DNA of 64,000 nt from DATBVX01 sp963705495 (GCA_963705495.1 CAVPJQ010000005.1:62001-126000), one strand, 5' to 3'; positions 51,231-61,213 are shown, numbered from the stretch's first letter. The notes: generated by a model not told the origin, from the letters alone. A program made the numbers and translations.

Positions 51231-52301
51231 ATGTACAAGCAGTGGCTGTTGTTCGTCATTATCGCGCTCACCTCCGCCCTCACCGCTTGCGGCGAGCGGG
51301 CAAACGGCAAGACCCCGGATGCCAAGGACAAGGAGGTTCCCGCAATCCCCGTCGAGGTCCGAACTCCCAAGCGTGGCGGCATGGTCGCGATCTACTCCGG
51401 GACAGCCTCGCTCGAGGCAGATCAGGAGGCATCGGTAGTCGCCAAGGTAGGCGGCGAGGTCCGGGCAATCCTGGTCGAGGAAGGCCAGGCCGTCCGCGCC
51501 GGCCAAGTGCTCGCGCGACTCGATGGCGATCAACTCAGGCTCGAAGCTGACAAGGCCAACGCCACGCTTGCCAAGCTCGAGCGCGACTATCGACGCAATG
51601 TCGAATTGCACGAGAAGGGACTCGTTTCGCCCGGAGCCTTCGAGAATCTGAAGTATGAGGTCGACGCGCAGCGCGCCGCATATGAGCTCACCCGGCTGCA
51701 GCTCTCCTATACGGAAATCCGCGCCCCGATCGACGGGGTCATTGCGCAACGGCTGGTCAAAGTCGGCAACACCATCAAGCCCAACGATGTCCTGTTTCGA
51801 GTCACAGACCTCGAGCCCCTGATCGTGTACGTGCACGTGCCGGAGCGTGAGTTGGAACGCCTCAAGCCCAACCAGCCCGCATCGATACAGGTGGATGCCG
51901 TGCCCAAGCAGACCTTCATCGGTCACGTGGCGCGCTTGAGCCCGGTGGTCGATCCCGAAACGGCGACCTTCAAGGTCACGATCGAGGTCGATGATCCGAG
52001 CGAGCGTCTGAAGCCCGGAATGTTCGCGCGCATTGGGATCATCTACGAGCGACGCGAACAGGCTCTGCAGATCCCGCGCACCGCCATTGTCGATGACGAG
52101 GGCCAGGCGAGTGTGTTCGTCGTCGAGGGCGGCAAGGCGCAGCAGCGCCACATCACCGTCGGACTCACGAACGATGGACTCGTGGAAGTGACTACCGGCC
52201 TCAAGGGCCAGGAACAAGTCGTCGTCGTCGGCCAGGGCGGCCTGAAGAGCGGCAACGCGGTGCGCATCGTAGAGCTCGAATCCCCCACTTCACGGCGCTG
52301 A
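51231..52301 (+). CDS. RND efflux periplasmic adaptor lipoprotein
   Basis: Membrane-fusion protein of 356 residues that couples RND pumps to a TolC channel. A lipobox (SALTAC, Cys20) predicts lipid anchoring. The biotinyl-lipoyl half-motifs are VVAKVGGEVRAILVEEGQAVRAGQVLARLD and LSYTEIRAPIDGVIAQRLVKVGNTIKPNDVLFRV, flanking a short alpha-hairpin of about 60 residues; the beta-barrel and C-terminal membrane-proximal domains follow. It is first in an operon with two permease genes. The short hairpin suits drug or metabolite efflux as much as metals. Confidence 0.92.
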   Translation: MYKQWLLFVIIALTSALTACGERANGKTPDAKDKEVPAIPVEVRTPKRGGMVAIYSGTASLEADQEASVVAKVGGEVRAILVEEGQAVRAGQVLARLDGDQLRLEADKANATLAKLERDYRRNVELHEKGLVSPGAFENLKYEVDAQRAAYELTRLQLSYTEIRAPIDGVIAQRLVKVGNTIKPNDVLFRVTDLEPLIVYVHVPERELERLKPNQPASIQVDAVPKQTFIGHVARLSPVVDPETATFKVTIEVDDPSERLKPGMFARIGIIYERREQALQIPRTAIVDDEGQASVFVVEGGKAQQRHITVGLTNDGLVEVTTGLKGQEQVVVVGQGGLKSGNAVRIVELESPTSRR

Positions 52302-52352
52302 GAGCGCGCCCATGGTTTGCAGCGCGAGCGTTCCGCTTACGGGGCCATAACA

Positions 52353-55300
52353 ATGCAACTCGTCGACTTCGCCACTCGCCGGCGCGTCACCATCGTCATG
52401 TGCATGGTGGCGATCGCGCTGTTCGGCTTCGTATCGCTGGCGCGCCTGAAAGTGAATCTCCTGCCCGACCTCTCCTATCCGACGCTCACCGTGCGCACGG
52501 AGCTGGTCGGGGCTGCGCCCCTGGAGATCGAGAACCTGATCACGCGACCGGTCGAAGAAGCCGTCGGCATCATTCGCAACGTCCGCCAGGTGCGTTCCGT
52601 GTCGCGTTCCGGCCAGTCGGACGTGACCCTGGAGTTCGTCTGGGGCACGGACATGGATCTCGCGGGCATCGAGGTGCGCGAGAAACTCGACCTGCTGCAG
52701 CTCCCGCTCGAAGCAAAGCGCCCGCTGCTGTTGCGCTTCGATCCCTCGACCGAACCGGTCGTGCGTTTCGCGCTGCTCGAGAAGAGTGAAGCCAACAGCA
52801 CAACTCCCGTCAACAGCGAAGAGCGGCTCAAGTTTCTCAGGCGTTTCGCCGAGGATCGCCTGAAGCCCGATCTGGAAGCCGTGCCAGGCTCCGCCGCGGT
52901 AAAGGTGAGCGGTGGTTACGAGGACGAGATCCAGGTGTTTGTCGACCAGCAGAAGCTGGCGCAGCTCGGTCTCTCGATCGAAACCGTGGCAAGTCGCTTG
53001 CGCGCCGAGAATGTGAACCTGTCCGGCGGACGCCTCGAGCAGGGCACACAGCGTTTCCTGGTGCGCACGCTCAACGAGTTCCAGAGCATCGAGGAGATGT
53101 CCGGCGCCATCATTGCCGCGGTCGACGGACAACCGGTCTATCTGCGCGACGTCGCCACTGTCACCCACGGCCACAAGGAACGCGAGGCCGTCACGCGGGT
53201 GAAGGGCCGCGAGTCGGTCGAGCTCGCCGTCTATAAGGAGGGCGATGCCAACACCGTGCAACTCGCCAACGCGCTCATGGAGCGCATCGAAGCGCTGCGC
53301 AAGACGCTGCCAGCGCAGACTGAAATTATCCCGGTCTATGACCAGTCGAAATTCATTTCGTCGGCGATTGGCGAGGTGCGCGATGCAGCGGTGATCGGCG
53401 GGCTGCTGTCCATCCTGGTGCTGTATTTCTTCCTGCGCGACGCACGCGCTACGTATGTGGCGGGCATCGTGATTCCCGTGTCGGTGATCGGCACCTTCAT
53501 GCTCATGTACCTCACCGGCGTCACGCTCAACATCATGTCGCTGGGTGGAATCGCGCTCTCTGTGGGCACGCTGATCGACACGTCAGTCGTGATTCTCGAG
53601 AGCATCACGAAGAAACGCGAGGCCGGACTCGGCGCCTTCGAGGCCGCACGTTCCGGGACCAGCGAGGTGGCGATGGCGGTCACCGCTTCCACGCTCACAT
53701 CGATCGCGGTCTTCTTTCCGATGGTGTTCATCAGCGGCATCGCCGGCCAGCTGTTTCGCGACCAGGCTCTCACGGTCACCTACGGCCACATTCTGTCGCT
53801 GCTCGTGGGCCTGACGGTCGTGCCGATGCTGGTCGCAGGCCGGAGCGGGGGTGAGGCACCCGGTACTTCGCAGCCGCCCCTGGGGCGCTTTGCGCGCGGC
53901 ATTTCATTCGTTGCGGCGCTCATGGGTCGCGCCAGCCGCGCCATTTCGGGCTGCTTCAGAATGATTTTCGCGCCCTTCGTGTGGGTAACGCAGAAGTCCT
54001 ATCGTCGGCTGGAGGAAGCCTATGTGCCACTGCTCGAGTGGTCGCTCATTCACCGCGGCCGGGTGATTGCAGCGGCCCTGGTGCTGTCGCTGGTCACATT
54101 CGCGCTCGTGCCGCGGCTCGGTACCGAGCTCATTCCGCAGCTCTCGCAGGGCGAATACAACGTGGATCTGCGCCTGCCGCCCGGCACGCCGCTCGATCAA
54201 ACCGACCGTGTCGTCGAGAGTGCGCAGCGCGCGGCCCTGCAGATCGGCGGCGTGGATCTGTCCTATTCCGTCGCGGGCACCGGCAATCGCCTCGATGCGA
54301 ACCCTGTGGATGCCGGCGAAAACACCGGCAAGTTGAGCATTACGCTCGTCCCGGGATCCGGTCGTGCCGAGGAGAACGCCTCGATCACGGCATTGCGGCC
54401 GCACCTCGACGCGGTCGCCGGGCTGCAATACCAGTTCAGCCGCCCGTCGCTGTTCACCTTCAGTACACCGCTCGAAGTCGTCGTGAGTGGCTATGACCTG
54501 GATCGCCTGCGAGCCGTTGCCGAGCAGGTCCGTGCACGCATGGATGCCGCGGGCACGTACACCGACATCCGCTCGACCGTGGAGGCGGAGAACCCGGAGA
54601 TCCAGATCGTATTCGACCAGGACCGTGCCATGCGTCTTGGGCTCAAGGTGCGCGACATCGCCGATCGGATCGTCACCAGCGTGCGCGGCGAAGTGGCAAC
54701 GCGCTATCGGCTACGCGACAAGCAGATCGATGTGTTGGTGCGCAGCGTGCACGCGCGCGCGGCTTCCATCGAGGAGATCCGCAATCTCATCATCAACCCG
54801 GGCAGCGAGCAGCCGGTGCCTTTGAGCGCGGTTGCCGAAGTGACGCTCTCGGTCGGGCCCGCCGAGATTCGCCGCATCGGGCAGGAACGCGTGGCCGTCG
54901 TTTCCGCAAGCTATACCGGCAGCGATCTGGGAGCAGCGGTCAAGGACCTGCAAGCCATGCTCGGTCAGATCGAGTTGCCACCAGGCGTGAGCAGTTACCT
55001 GTCCGGGCAGAGCGAGGAGATGCAGGACAGCCTGCGGTCGCTGACCTTCACGCTCGCTCTTGCTGTGCTGCTCGTGTACCTGGTGATGGCGTCGCAGTTC
55101 GAATCTCTCGTGCAACCCTTCGTCATCCTGTTCACGATCCCGCTAGGCCTGATCGGCGTCGTGTGGGCGCTGTTTCTCACCTCCACCACCATCAGTGTAG
55201 TGGCGATGATCGGCATCATCATGCTGACGGGCATCGTCGTGAACAACGCAATCGTTCTCATCGATGCCGTGAACCGCGCGCGCCAGCGCGGCCTCGACAA

Positions 55301-55568
55301 GCACGCCGCGATCCTGTCTGCCGCCCGTGCGCGGTTGCGCCCGATCGTCATCACGACGGTGAGCACGATTCTCGGCCTGGTGCCGATGGCACTCGGTTTC
55401 GGCGACGGCGCAGAGGTGCGTACGCCAATGGCGATTACGGTCATCGGCGGCATGACCGTGTCCACGCTCCTGACGCTGGTCGTTATCCCGGTCGTGTATT
55501 CGCTCATGGTGCGCGAGCGAGGCGCTGCGACCGCCGCAGGCACCGCCGCTGAGCCGAGCCGCACATGA
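52353..55568 (+). CDS. RND efflux permease, first of a pair
   Basis: Proton-driven inner-membrane exporter of 1071 residues with 12 transmembrane helices and two large periplasmic loops. The first loop region is LKVNLLPDLSYPTLTVRTELVGAAPLEIENLITRPVEEAVG, with the second-half YLVMASQFESLVQPFVILFTIPLGLIGVVWAL and GIVVNNAIVLIDAVN. The TM4 proton-relay position reads GTLIDTSVVILES: Asp409 is present but the second Asp of the AcrB DD pair is Thr410. ATG at 52353 (MQLVDFATRRRV) is chosen; a longer reading adds 12 residues. It overlaps the next permease gene as ATGA. Confidence 0.94.
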   Translation: MQLVDFATRRRVTIVMCMVAIALFGFVSLARLKVNLLPDLSYPTLTVRTELVGAAPLEIENLITRPVEEAVGIIRNVRQVRSVSRSGQSDVTLEFVWGTDMDLAGIEVREKLDLLQLPLEAKRPLLLRFDPSTEPVVRFALLEKSEANSTTPVNSEERLKFLRRFAEDRLKPDLEAVPGSAAVKVSGGYEDEIQVFVDQQKLAQLGLSIETVASRLRAENVNLSGGRLEQGTQRFLVRTLNEFQSIEEMSGAIIAAVDGQPVYLRDVATVTHGHKEREAVTRVKGRESVELAVYKEGDANTVQLANALMERIEALRKTLPAQTEIIPVYDQSKFISSAIGEVRDAAVIGGLLSILVLYFFLRDARATYVAGIVIPVSVIGTFMLMYLTGVTLNIMSLGGIALSVGTLIDTSVVILESITKKREAGLGAFEAARSGTSEVAMAVTASTLTSIAVFFPMVFISGIAGQLFRDQALTVTYGHILSLLVGLTVVPMLVAGRSGGEAPGTSQPPLGRFARGISFVAALMGRASRAISGCFRMIFAPFVWVTQKSYRRLEEAYVPLLEWSLIHRGRVIAAALVLSLVTFALVPRLGTELIPQLSQGEYNVDLRLPPGTPLDQTDRVVESAQRAALQIGGVDLSYSVAGTGNRLDANPVDAGENTGKLSITLVPGSGRAEENASITALRPHLDAVAGLQYQFSRPSLFTFSTPLEVVVSGYDLDRLRAVAEQVRARMDAAGTYTDIRSTVEAENPEIQIVFDQDRAMRLGLKVRDIADRIVTSVRGEVATRYRLRDKQIDVLVRSVHARAASIEEIRNLIINPGSEQPVPLSAVAEVTLSVGPAEIRRIGQERVAVVSASYTGSDLGAAVKDLQAMLGQIELPPGVSSYLSGQSEEMQDSLRSLTFTLALAVLLVYLVMASQFESLVQPFVILFTIPLGLIGVVWALFLTSTTISVVAMIGIIMLTGIVVNNAIVLIDAVNRARQRGLDKHAAILSAARARLRPIVITTVSTILGLVPMALGFGDGAEVRTPMAITVIGGMTVSTLLTLVVIPVVYSLMVRERGAATAAGTAAEPSRT

Positions 55569-58500
55569 TCCATACCGACGTCGCGCTGCGCCGCCCCGTC
55601 ACGACGGTGATGGTGTTTCTCGCGGTGACGCTGATCGGGGTGATCGCGGCACGCCTTCTGCCGCTGGAGCAGTTTCCGGATATCCAGTTTCCGGGCATGC
55701 AGGTCACGATTCCCTATGCAGGCTCCACACCGCAGGAAATCGAGGAACAGATCACCCGTCCCGTGGAGGAAGCCCTCGCGACCCTGAGCGGCATCCAGGA
55801 GATCCGCTCCACCTCCAGCGAAAACCAGGCGCAGATCGAGATCTCATTCGACTGGGGGACGGATTTCGACGCGGTGGGGTTCCAGGTCCGCACCAAGCTC
55901 GATGCGATTCGCAGCCAGCTGCCGCCGGGCGCCGACCGCATGCTCATATTTGCAGGCTCCCTTGGCGATCAGCCGATTCTGCAGGTGCGCATCGCCGCGG
56001 ATCAGGATCTCGTCGATGCCTATGACACGCTGGAGCGTTACCTCAAGCGCCCGGTCGAACGGCTCGCCGGCGTAGCCCGTGTTGAGCTCGCCGGTGTCGA
56101 GCCGCGCGAGGTGCGCATCCTGGTCGACGCGGGGCGAGTCGCGGCGCACGGTATCGACCTGCGTGACCTGCGCGAACTTCTCGAGCGCAGCAACTTCTCG
56201 GTAAGCGCGGGCGAGATCACCGAGCGCGGACAGCGCTTCAACGTGCGCCCCATCGGTGAGTTCCGAACCCTCGAGGACATCCGCAACCTCGTCCTGCAGG
56301 GCAACGTGCGCCTCGCGGACATCGCAAGTGTGGAGCTCGTCAGCCCGGAGCGCGAGATGGGCCGGCATCTCAATCACCGCCCGGCTGTGGGGCTCGAGGT
56401 TTACAAGACGACACAGGCCAACGTTGTCGACGTCGTGGCGCGAGCGTTGAAAGTCGTCGATTCCGCGCGCGAGTTGCCGCAGATGCAAGGCATCGAGCTG
56501 CTCATCATTGGCGACCAGGCTGCCGCCATCCTCGCGTCACTCAAGGAACTGCGGACGGCGGGCCTGATCGGGGCGGTGCTCGCCTTCCTGGTGCTGTTTG
56601 CATTCCTGCGCGACCTGCCTACGACGTTGATCGTGACGCTGGCCGTGCCGTTCTCGCTGGTGATCACCCTCGCCGCGATGTATTTCCTCGGCCTGTCGAT
56701 CAACATCCTGTCGATGATGGGCATGCTGCTCGCCATCGGCATGCTCGTAGACAATGCCGTCGTCATCACCGAGAGCATTTTCCGGCATCGGCAGATGACG
56801 CCCGATCGACCGACTGAGGCGACTCTCGCCGGCGTGCGCGACGTCGGCATCGCGGTCACAGCAGGCACTGCGAGCTCGGTGGCGGTCTTCCTGCCGCTGC
56901 TGTTCGGCGAGCGCACCGAAGCGACCATCTTCCTGGCACACGTCGCGATACCGATCGTGGTCGCAATGATCGCCTCGCTCCTCGTCGCGCAGACACTGAT
57001 TCCGATGCTGACGGTGCGCTTTCCGGTGCCGCCGCCCATTGGCGCCGGGACGCTCCTTGGACGTGTGCGCGAGCGCTATGCGCGCGCACTCGGCTGGACG
57101 CTCGAGCACAAATGGATGACTGCAGGTGGCATCGTGCTCATCCTGGCGTCGGTGGTGCTGCCCGCCACGCAGGTGAAGAACGACATGTTCCCGCCCGACT
57201 CCGGCCGCAATCTGGTCATGGCGTACCACCTCGACGGCACGTTTCCGCTACAGCGCGTAGAGTCGGCGGTCAACCTGATCGAAGGCTACCTCGAGAAGAA
57301 CCGTGAGCGGTTCGAGATCCAGACGCTCTATTCCTACTTCCGGCCTGACGAGGCGGCCACCTTCATGACCCTGACGCCCAAGGGCGAAGCAAAGAAGGCG
57401 ACGAGCGAGATCATCGCCGAGATCACCAAGGAGATGCCCGAGATCATCATCGGTAAGCCGAGTTTTTCGTTCGACCAGGATTCGGGTGGTGGCGGATTCA
57501 GCATGCAGCTGGCCGGTGAATCGACCGAGCGATTGACGGAGCTCAGCCAGGAGCTCGCCCGTCAGCTCAATTCCATCGAGGGCCTGGAAAGCGTGCGCTC
57601 CGAGGCGCGCAACGGTGAGGAGGAAGTGCAGATCATCGTCGATCGCGAGCGCGCCGCCGAGCTTGGCCTCAGCACCGAGGAGGTGGCTGGTTCCGTCGCG
57701 GTGGCGATGCGCGGCGACAAGCTCAAGGAGTTTCGCGGCCCCGAGCGTGAAGTGGACATGCGCCTGACCTTCCGCGCCTCCGACCGGCAAAACATCGAGG
57801 ACCTGATGCGCCTGCCGCTCTACCTGCCGAATGGTGGACGCATCACCCTCGGTTCGGTGGCGGAATTTCGCGTCACCCGCGGACCGCGTCAGATCACGCG
57901 TGTAAATCGGCTCACCGCAGTCGTGATCGCCGCCAATCTCAAGACCGGAGCCACGCTCGAGGATGTGAAGAAGCGCGTGACGGCTTTCATGGATCAGATC
58001 ACGCTGCCACCGGGCTACACCTGGAAGTTCGGCCGCGGCTTCGAGCAGAACGATGAGACTCAAAAGGTCATGCTCATCAGCATCGGACTCGGGGTCGCGA
58101 TGATCTTTCTCGTCATGGCATCGCTGTTCGAATCGGCGCTCTATCCGCTGTCGATCATCACCTCGATCGTGTTCGCCATCGTCGGCGTCTACTGGTTTTT
58201 CTTCATCACCGCGACCACGTTCACGTTCATGGCGATGGTGGGAATCATGATCCTGGTGGGAGTGGTGGTGAACATCGGCATCGTATTGGTTGCGCACATC
58301 AACAACCTGCGCGCGACCGGCCTGTCGCGTAACGCTGCCATCATCCAGGCGGGACGCGATCGTCTGCGGCCCATTCTGATGACGACCCTGACCACGTTGC
58401 TCGCGATGCTGCCGCTCGCCATCGGAGATGCACAGGTCGGGGGTGGCGGCGTCGGCGGGGGCGGTCCGGCGTACTTTCCGATGGCCCGCGCCATCATCGG

Positions 58501-58666
58501 CGGGCTTGCGTTCTCCGGTGTGTTGTCATTGTTCGTCGTGCCCGCCTTCTACGAGTGGTTCGACGATCTGAATCAGTGGCGGCGGCGGGTCATCGGCGCG
58601 GCGCGAGAGCGCAATGCCACGCAGACGGTCTCGCCCGCTGCAGCTCAGCGCAGCAGTACCCTATAG
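55565..58666 (+). CDS. RND efflux permease, second of a pair
   Basis: Second RND pump of 1033 residues, clearly distinct from the first. The N-terminus is VALRRPVTTVMVFLAVTLIGVIAARLLPLEQFPDIQFPGMQVTIPY. The TM4 relay reads GMLVDNAVVITES, with Asp396 followed by Asn; the second half has MASLFESALYPLSIITSIVFAIVGVYWFFF. A Gly-rich loop (QVGGGGVGGGGPAYFP) occurs late. Translation is coupled to the first pump. Two pumps with one adaptor resemble MdtABC, where the pumps form a heterotrimer; no outer-membrane channel gene is in the operon. The gene end overlaps the convergent coiled-coil gene by 22 bases. Confidence 0.94.
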   Translation: MIHTDVALRRPVTTVMVFLAVTLIGVIAARLLPLEQFPDIQFPGMQVTIPYAGSTPQEIEEQITRPVEEALATLSGIQEIRSTSSENQAQIEISFDWGTDFDAVGFQVRTKLDAIRSQLPPGADRMLIFAGSLGDQPILQVRIAADQDLVDAYDTLERYLKRPVERLAGVARVELAGVEPREVRILVDAGRVAAHGIDLRDLRELLERSNFSVSAGEITERGQRFNVRPIGEFRTLEDIRNLVLQGNVRLADIASVELVSPEREMGRHLNHRPAVGLEVYKTTQANVVDVVARALKVVDSARELPQMQGIELLIIGDQAAAILASLKELRTAGLIGAVLAFLVLFAFLRDLPTTLIVTLAVPFSLVITLAAMYFLGLSINILSMMGMLLAIGMLVDNAVVITESIFRHRQMTPDRPTEATLAGVRDVGIAVTAGTASSVAVFLPLLFGERTEATIFLAHVAIPIVVAMIASLLVAQTLIPMLTVRFPVPPPIGAGTLLGRVRERYARALGWTLEHKWMTAGGIVLILASVVLPATQVKNDMFPPDSGRNLVMAYHLDGTFPLQRVESAVNLIEGYLEKNRERFEIQTLYSYFRPDEAATFMTLTPKGEAKKATSEIIAEITKEMPEIIIGKPSFSFDQDSGGGGFSMQLAGESTERLTELSQELARQLNSIEGLESVRSEARNGEEEVQIIVDRERAAELGLSTEEVAGSVAVAMRGDKLKEFRGPEREVDMRLTFRASDRQNIEDLMRLPLYLPNGGRITLGSVAEFRVTRGPRQITRVNRLTAVVIAANLKTGATLEDVKKRVTAFMDQITLPPGYTWKFGRGFEQNDETQKVMLISIGLGVAMIFLVMASLFESALYPLSIITSIVFAIVGVYWFFFITATTFTFMAMVGIMILVGVVVNIGIVLVAHINNLRATGLSRNAAIIQAGRDRLRPILMTTLTTLLAMLPLAIGDAQVGGGGVGGGGPAYFPMARAIIGGLAFSGVLSLFVVPAFYEWFDDLNQWRRRVIGAARERNATQTVSPAAAQRSSTL

Positions 58667-59697
58667 ATGCTCCAGTAATCGTCGGCGAGAATCTGCGGCG
58701 CTGACAGTGCCAGCATTACGCCGCCATCGGGTGCGCTCGGTACGACGCCGGCCAGCGTGTCCGCCAGCGGAACGCTGTCCGAATCCGACCGGTACTGCCC
58801 TACCTGCTTGAGCTGTTCGACGCAGGTCTTGATCTGTGGCGCGAAGCCCGTGCGGCTCTTCACCGCCACCAGCGCCTGCGCGATCGCCACCATCAATGTC
58901 TCGCAATCTTCGCGACTGCCGTACTGTGCCTCGTGCACACGCTTGGTCATGGATTCACGGACACGCGTGGCTAGCCCCTCGGTACTGAGGCGTGCGCCAA
59001 GAACCAGGGCGTAGCTGATGATCGCGAGATTGATGGCACGTCGACCCTCGATCGACAGGCCGGGGAACGCCGGGGCTTGTTGCTGCTCGATTGCGGTGTG
59101 CTCCTCACGCAAGCGTGCGCAGTCCTGGTGAGCGGCGTCGACGTGTACGCGTTCCCCGTTGACCTGCGCCGTCAGCTTGCGGCGGCGGAAGTAGTTCCAG
59201 AAGCCGCGCAGCTTCTGCAGGCGTTGCGTCAGCTCGTCCAGCACCCGTTGCCGCTCGGCGGCGACATCGTTTGCGGCGGCGAGCCGGGCACCCAGCTCAT
59301 CGAGTCGCGTCCTGAGCTGCTGATTGAATTCGAAGGTTTGCCGCTGTCGCTCGCGTTCCTCCTGCTGGCGCTCGAGCTCGCCGGCAAACTGCGCCAACTG
59401 CAGGTTGCACGCCCGCCAGAGCCCGCGCAGCTGATAGAAGACGAGCGCAGCGTAGCCAGTCTGCGGATTGCCAAGCAGCGTTTCAAGAGACTCCATCTGC
59501 TCCTGTGCTTTCCCGGTGGCAGTCTCCTGCTGCTTGAAGCGCTGCTTGAGTTCGTAGACTTCATCCTGCAGGTCTGCGTACGCCTTCTTGAGGCCGGCGC
59601 GGTTCTTGAAAAGCTGCACCAGACGTTCGTCTTCGGCCTCCTTGGACTTGGGGCCGAATGGCAGCTTGAGCGGCCTGAGCTTGTCGAAGATCGCCAC
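58645..59697 (-). CDS. Coiled-coil protein of unknown function
   Basis: A 350-residue soluble protein from GTG 59697, not recognised. The N-terminus is basic (VAIFDKLRPLKLPFGPKSKE). Strong heptad-like coiled coil covers about residues 20-70 (LKKAYADLQDEVYELKQRFKQQETATGKAQEQMESLE) and about 105-170 (ELERQQEERERQRQTFEFNQQLRTRLDELG). The C-terminal half (about 215-350) looks globular and ends LSAPQILADDYWSIYRVLLR. There is no signal peptide or membrane helix. It stands alone between converging and codirectional neighbours. Confidence 0.7.
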   Translation of the reverse strand: MAIFDKLRPLKLPFGPKSKEAEDERLVQLFKNRAGLKKAYADLQDEVYELKQRFKQQETATGKAQEQMESLETLLGNPQTGYAALVFYQLRGLWRACNLQLAQFAGELERQQEERERQRQTFEFNQQLRTRLDELGARLAAANDVAAERQRVLDELTQRLQKLRGFWNYFRRRKLTAQVNGERVHVDAAHQDCARLREEHTAIEQQQAPAFPGLSIEGRRAINLAIISYALVLGARLSTEGLATRVRESMTKRVHEAQYGSREDCETLMVAIAQALVAVKSRTGFAPQIKTCVEQLKQVGQYRSDSDSVPLADTLAGVVPSAPDGGVMLALSAPQILADDYWSIYRVLLR

Positions 59698-59791
59698 GTG
59701 CCCGACCCTTTGACCTTCAGGTGCTGTCGGAAGTGAATTTCGACGGCGCTATTTCAGCACATCCGCGGTGATGCGCGTTGTCGCACTGCCG

Positions 59792-60310
59792 TCAGCACGC
59801 AACACCCCGCATTCCCGCGGTCGTTCCTGGGCGCACCGCCACTTCAAATCGATGGCCTCGCTCGGCGCAATACTCCAGCCATTTGTTCAAAAGCATGTTG
59901 CGCGCCCAACGCTCGCCCATCTCGCGGCGCAGTTCGCCCAGATTGCGTATGTGCTCTCCGAGCTGTTGGCGAAACGCCGCCGCGCGCCGCCACCCCGTGC
60001 AACTGCACGCCTCGGCGAGCCGCGCATCGTGATACACGCGCACCTGCATGTCCGGCGTGAGTACCGGCCCTCTGTTGCTCTCCAGCAGATAGCTCAATCT
60101 CAGAGTAGTGGTGAAGCGGCAGCGCTCCAGCACCTGCAGGTGCAGGCCTACGTCCCCGGGCGCGTTTGAAACCAGATGTCCTTTCACGACCTCAGGAGCG
60201 GACAGGATCCAGCGCAGCCTGATGTAGTTGCTCTCGTAGAGCGTCATCAGACTCACAAACGTTCCGGGCCGCGAGCGCCACGAGACCGCACACAACTGAT
60301 CACCGTCCAT
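59792..60310 (-). CDS. DUF1249 (YqiB-like) protein
   Basis: A 172-residue protein of the DUF1249 family, function unknown. Family blocks are LMTLYESNYIRLRWIL, FTTTLRLSYLL and MQVRVYHDARLAEACSCTGWRR, then the NKWLEYCAERGH segment. ATG at 60310 is used because homologues have residues before LMTLYESNY, but it lacks a clear ribosome-binding site; ATG at 60247 is the alternative. In E. coli the homologue sits near cpdA and parE; here it precedes an orphan coiled-coil gene. Confidence 0.8.
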   Translation of the reverse strand: MDGDQLCAVSWRSRPGTFVSLMTLYESNYIRLRWILSAPEVVKGHLVSNAPGDVGLHLQVLERCRFTTTLRLSYLLESNRGPVLTPDMQVRVYHDARLAEACSCTGWRRAAAFRQQLGEHIRNLGELRREMGERWARNMLLNKWLEYCAERGHRFEVAVRPGTTAGMRGVAC

Positions 60311-60388
60311 ATTTTGAATATAGCACAGCCCTGCGCGCGCTCCGCCCGCCTTGTGCGATGCATTTCACGCTTCGACGCGTAGAATTTG

Positions 60389-61213
60389 TCAGGGGCGCAC
60401 GCGGCGCTCGACGCCAGTGCGGTCGAGAATGCGACTGGAGATTTCCTCGATGGAGCACTCTGTCGTGTCGAGGTAGGGAATGCCCTGTCGATCGAACAGC
60501 GCCTCGGCCGCGCGCACCTCGTACTGAACCTGCGGCGCGGAGGCGTAGCGGCTGCCGGGGCGTCGTTCGTTGCGAATCTGTTGCAGGCGTTCGGGCTTGA
60601 TGGTGAGCCCAAACAACTTGCGTACGTGGGCACGCAAGGGAGTCGGCAAAGCCCCGGTTTCCAGCTCTTCCTCGGTGAGCGGGAAGTTTGCCGTAAAGAC
60701 TCCGTACTGGAGCGCCATGTACAGGCAAGTCGGCGTCTTCCCGGAACGCGACACACCGACGAGGATCAGATCAGCATGCTCGTAGTCGCGTGCGCCCGCG
60801 CCGTCATCGTTCGCCAGCGCGAAATTCGTGGCATTGATGCGCATGGTGTAGGAGTTCAGATCCGCCATGCTGTGCGCACGCCCACTGGTGTGCGAAGAAC
60901 GGGTGGCAAGCTCGGTTTCCAGCGGCCCGAGAAATGCGTCGAAGAAATCCAGGAACAGCCCGTTGGCCTCTTTTACAATGGCGCGCAGTTCGTCCTGCAC
61001 CAGCGTACTGAACACGATCGGACGCACCGCCTCCTGCTCGGCGACCAGATTAATCTTCCGCACCGCCTCGTGCGCCTTGTCAAGCGTCGATATGAATGGC
61101 AAAGTCACCGGCCGAAATTCCAGGCGGTCGAATTGCGTCAACAGGCTGTGCCCCATGGTCTCCGCGGTCACGCCGGTCTGGTCTGAGACGAAAAAAACGG
61201 TTCTGCGGTTCAC
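60389..61213 (-). CDS. ppsR: Phosphoenolpyruvate synthase regulatory protein (kinase/pyrophosphorylase)
   Basis: Bifunctional ADP-dependent kinase and phosphate-dependent pyrophosphorylase that inactivates and reactivates PpsA by Thr phosphorylation; 274 residues (DUF299 family). It starts NRRTVFFVSDQTGVTAETMGHSLLTQF and carries the P-loop LVGVSRSGKTPTCLYMALQYG. The start is GTG at 61213; longer in-frame sequence overlaps the ppsA start region and is not protein-like. It is divergent from its target ppsA with 104 bases between. Confidence 0.95.
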   Translation of the reverse strand: MNRRTVFFVSDQTGVTAETMGHSLLTQFDRLEFRPVTLPFISTLDKAHEAVRKINLVAEQEAVRPIVFSTLVQDELRAIVKEANGLFLDFFDAFLGPLETELATRSSHTSGRAHSMADLNSYTMRINATNFALANDDGAGARDYEHADLILVGVSRSGKTPTCLYMALQYGVFTANFPLTEEELETGALPTPLRAHVRKLFGLTIKPERLQQIRNERRPGSRYASAPQVQYEVRAAEALFDRQGIPYLDTTECSIEEISSRILDRTGVERRVRP

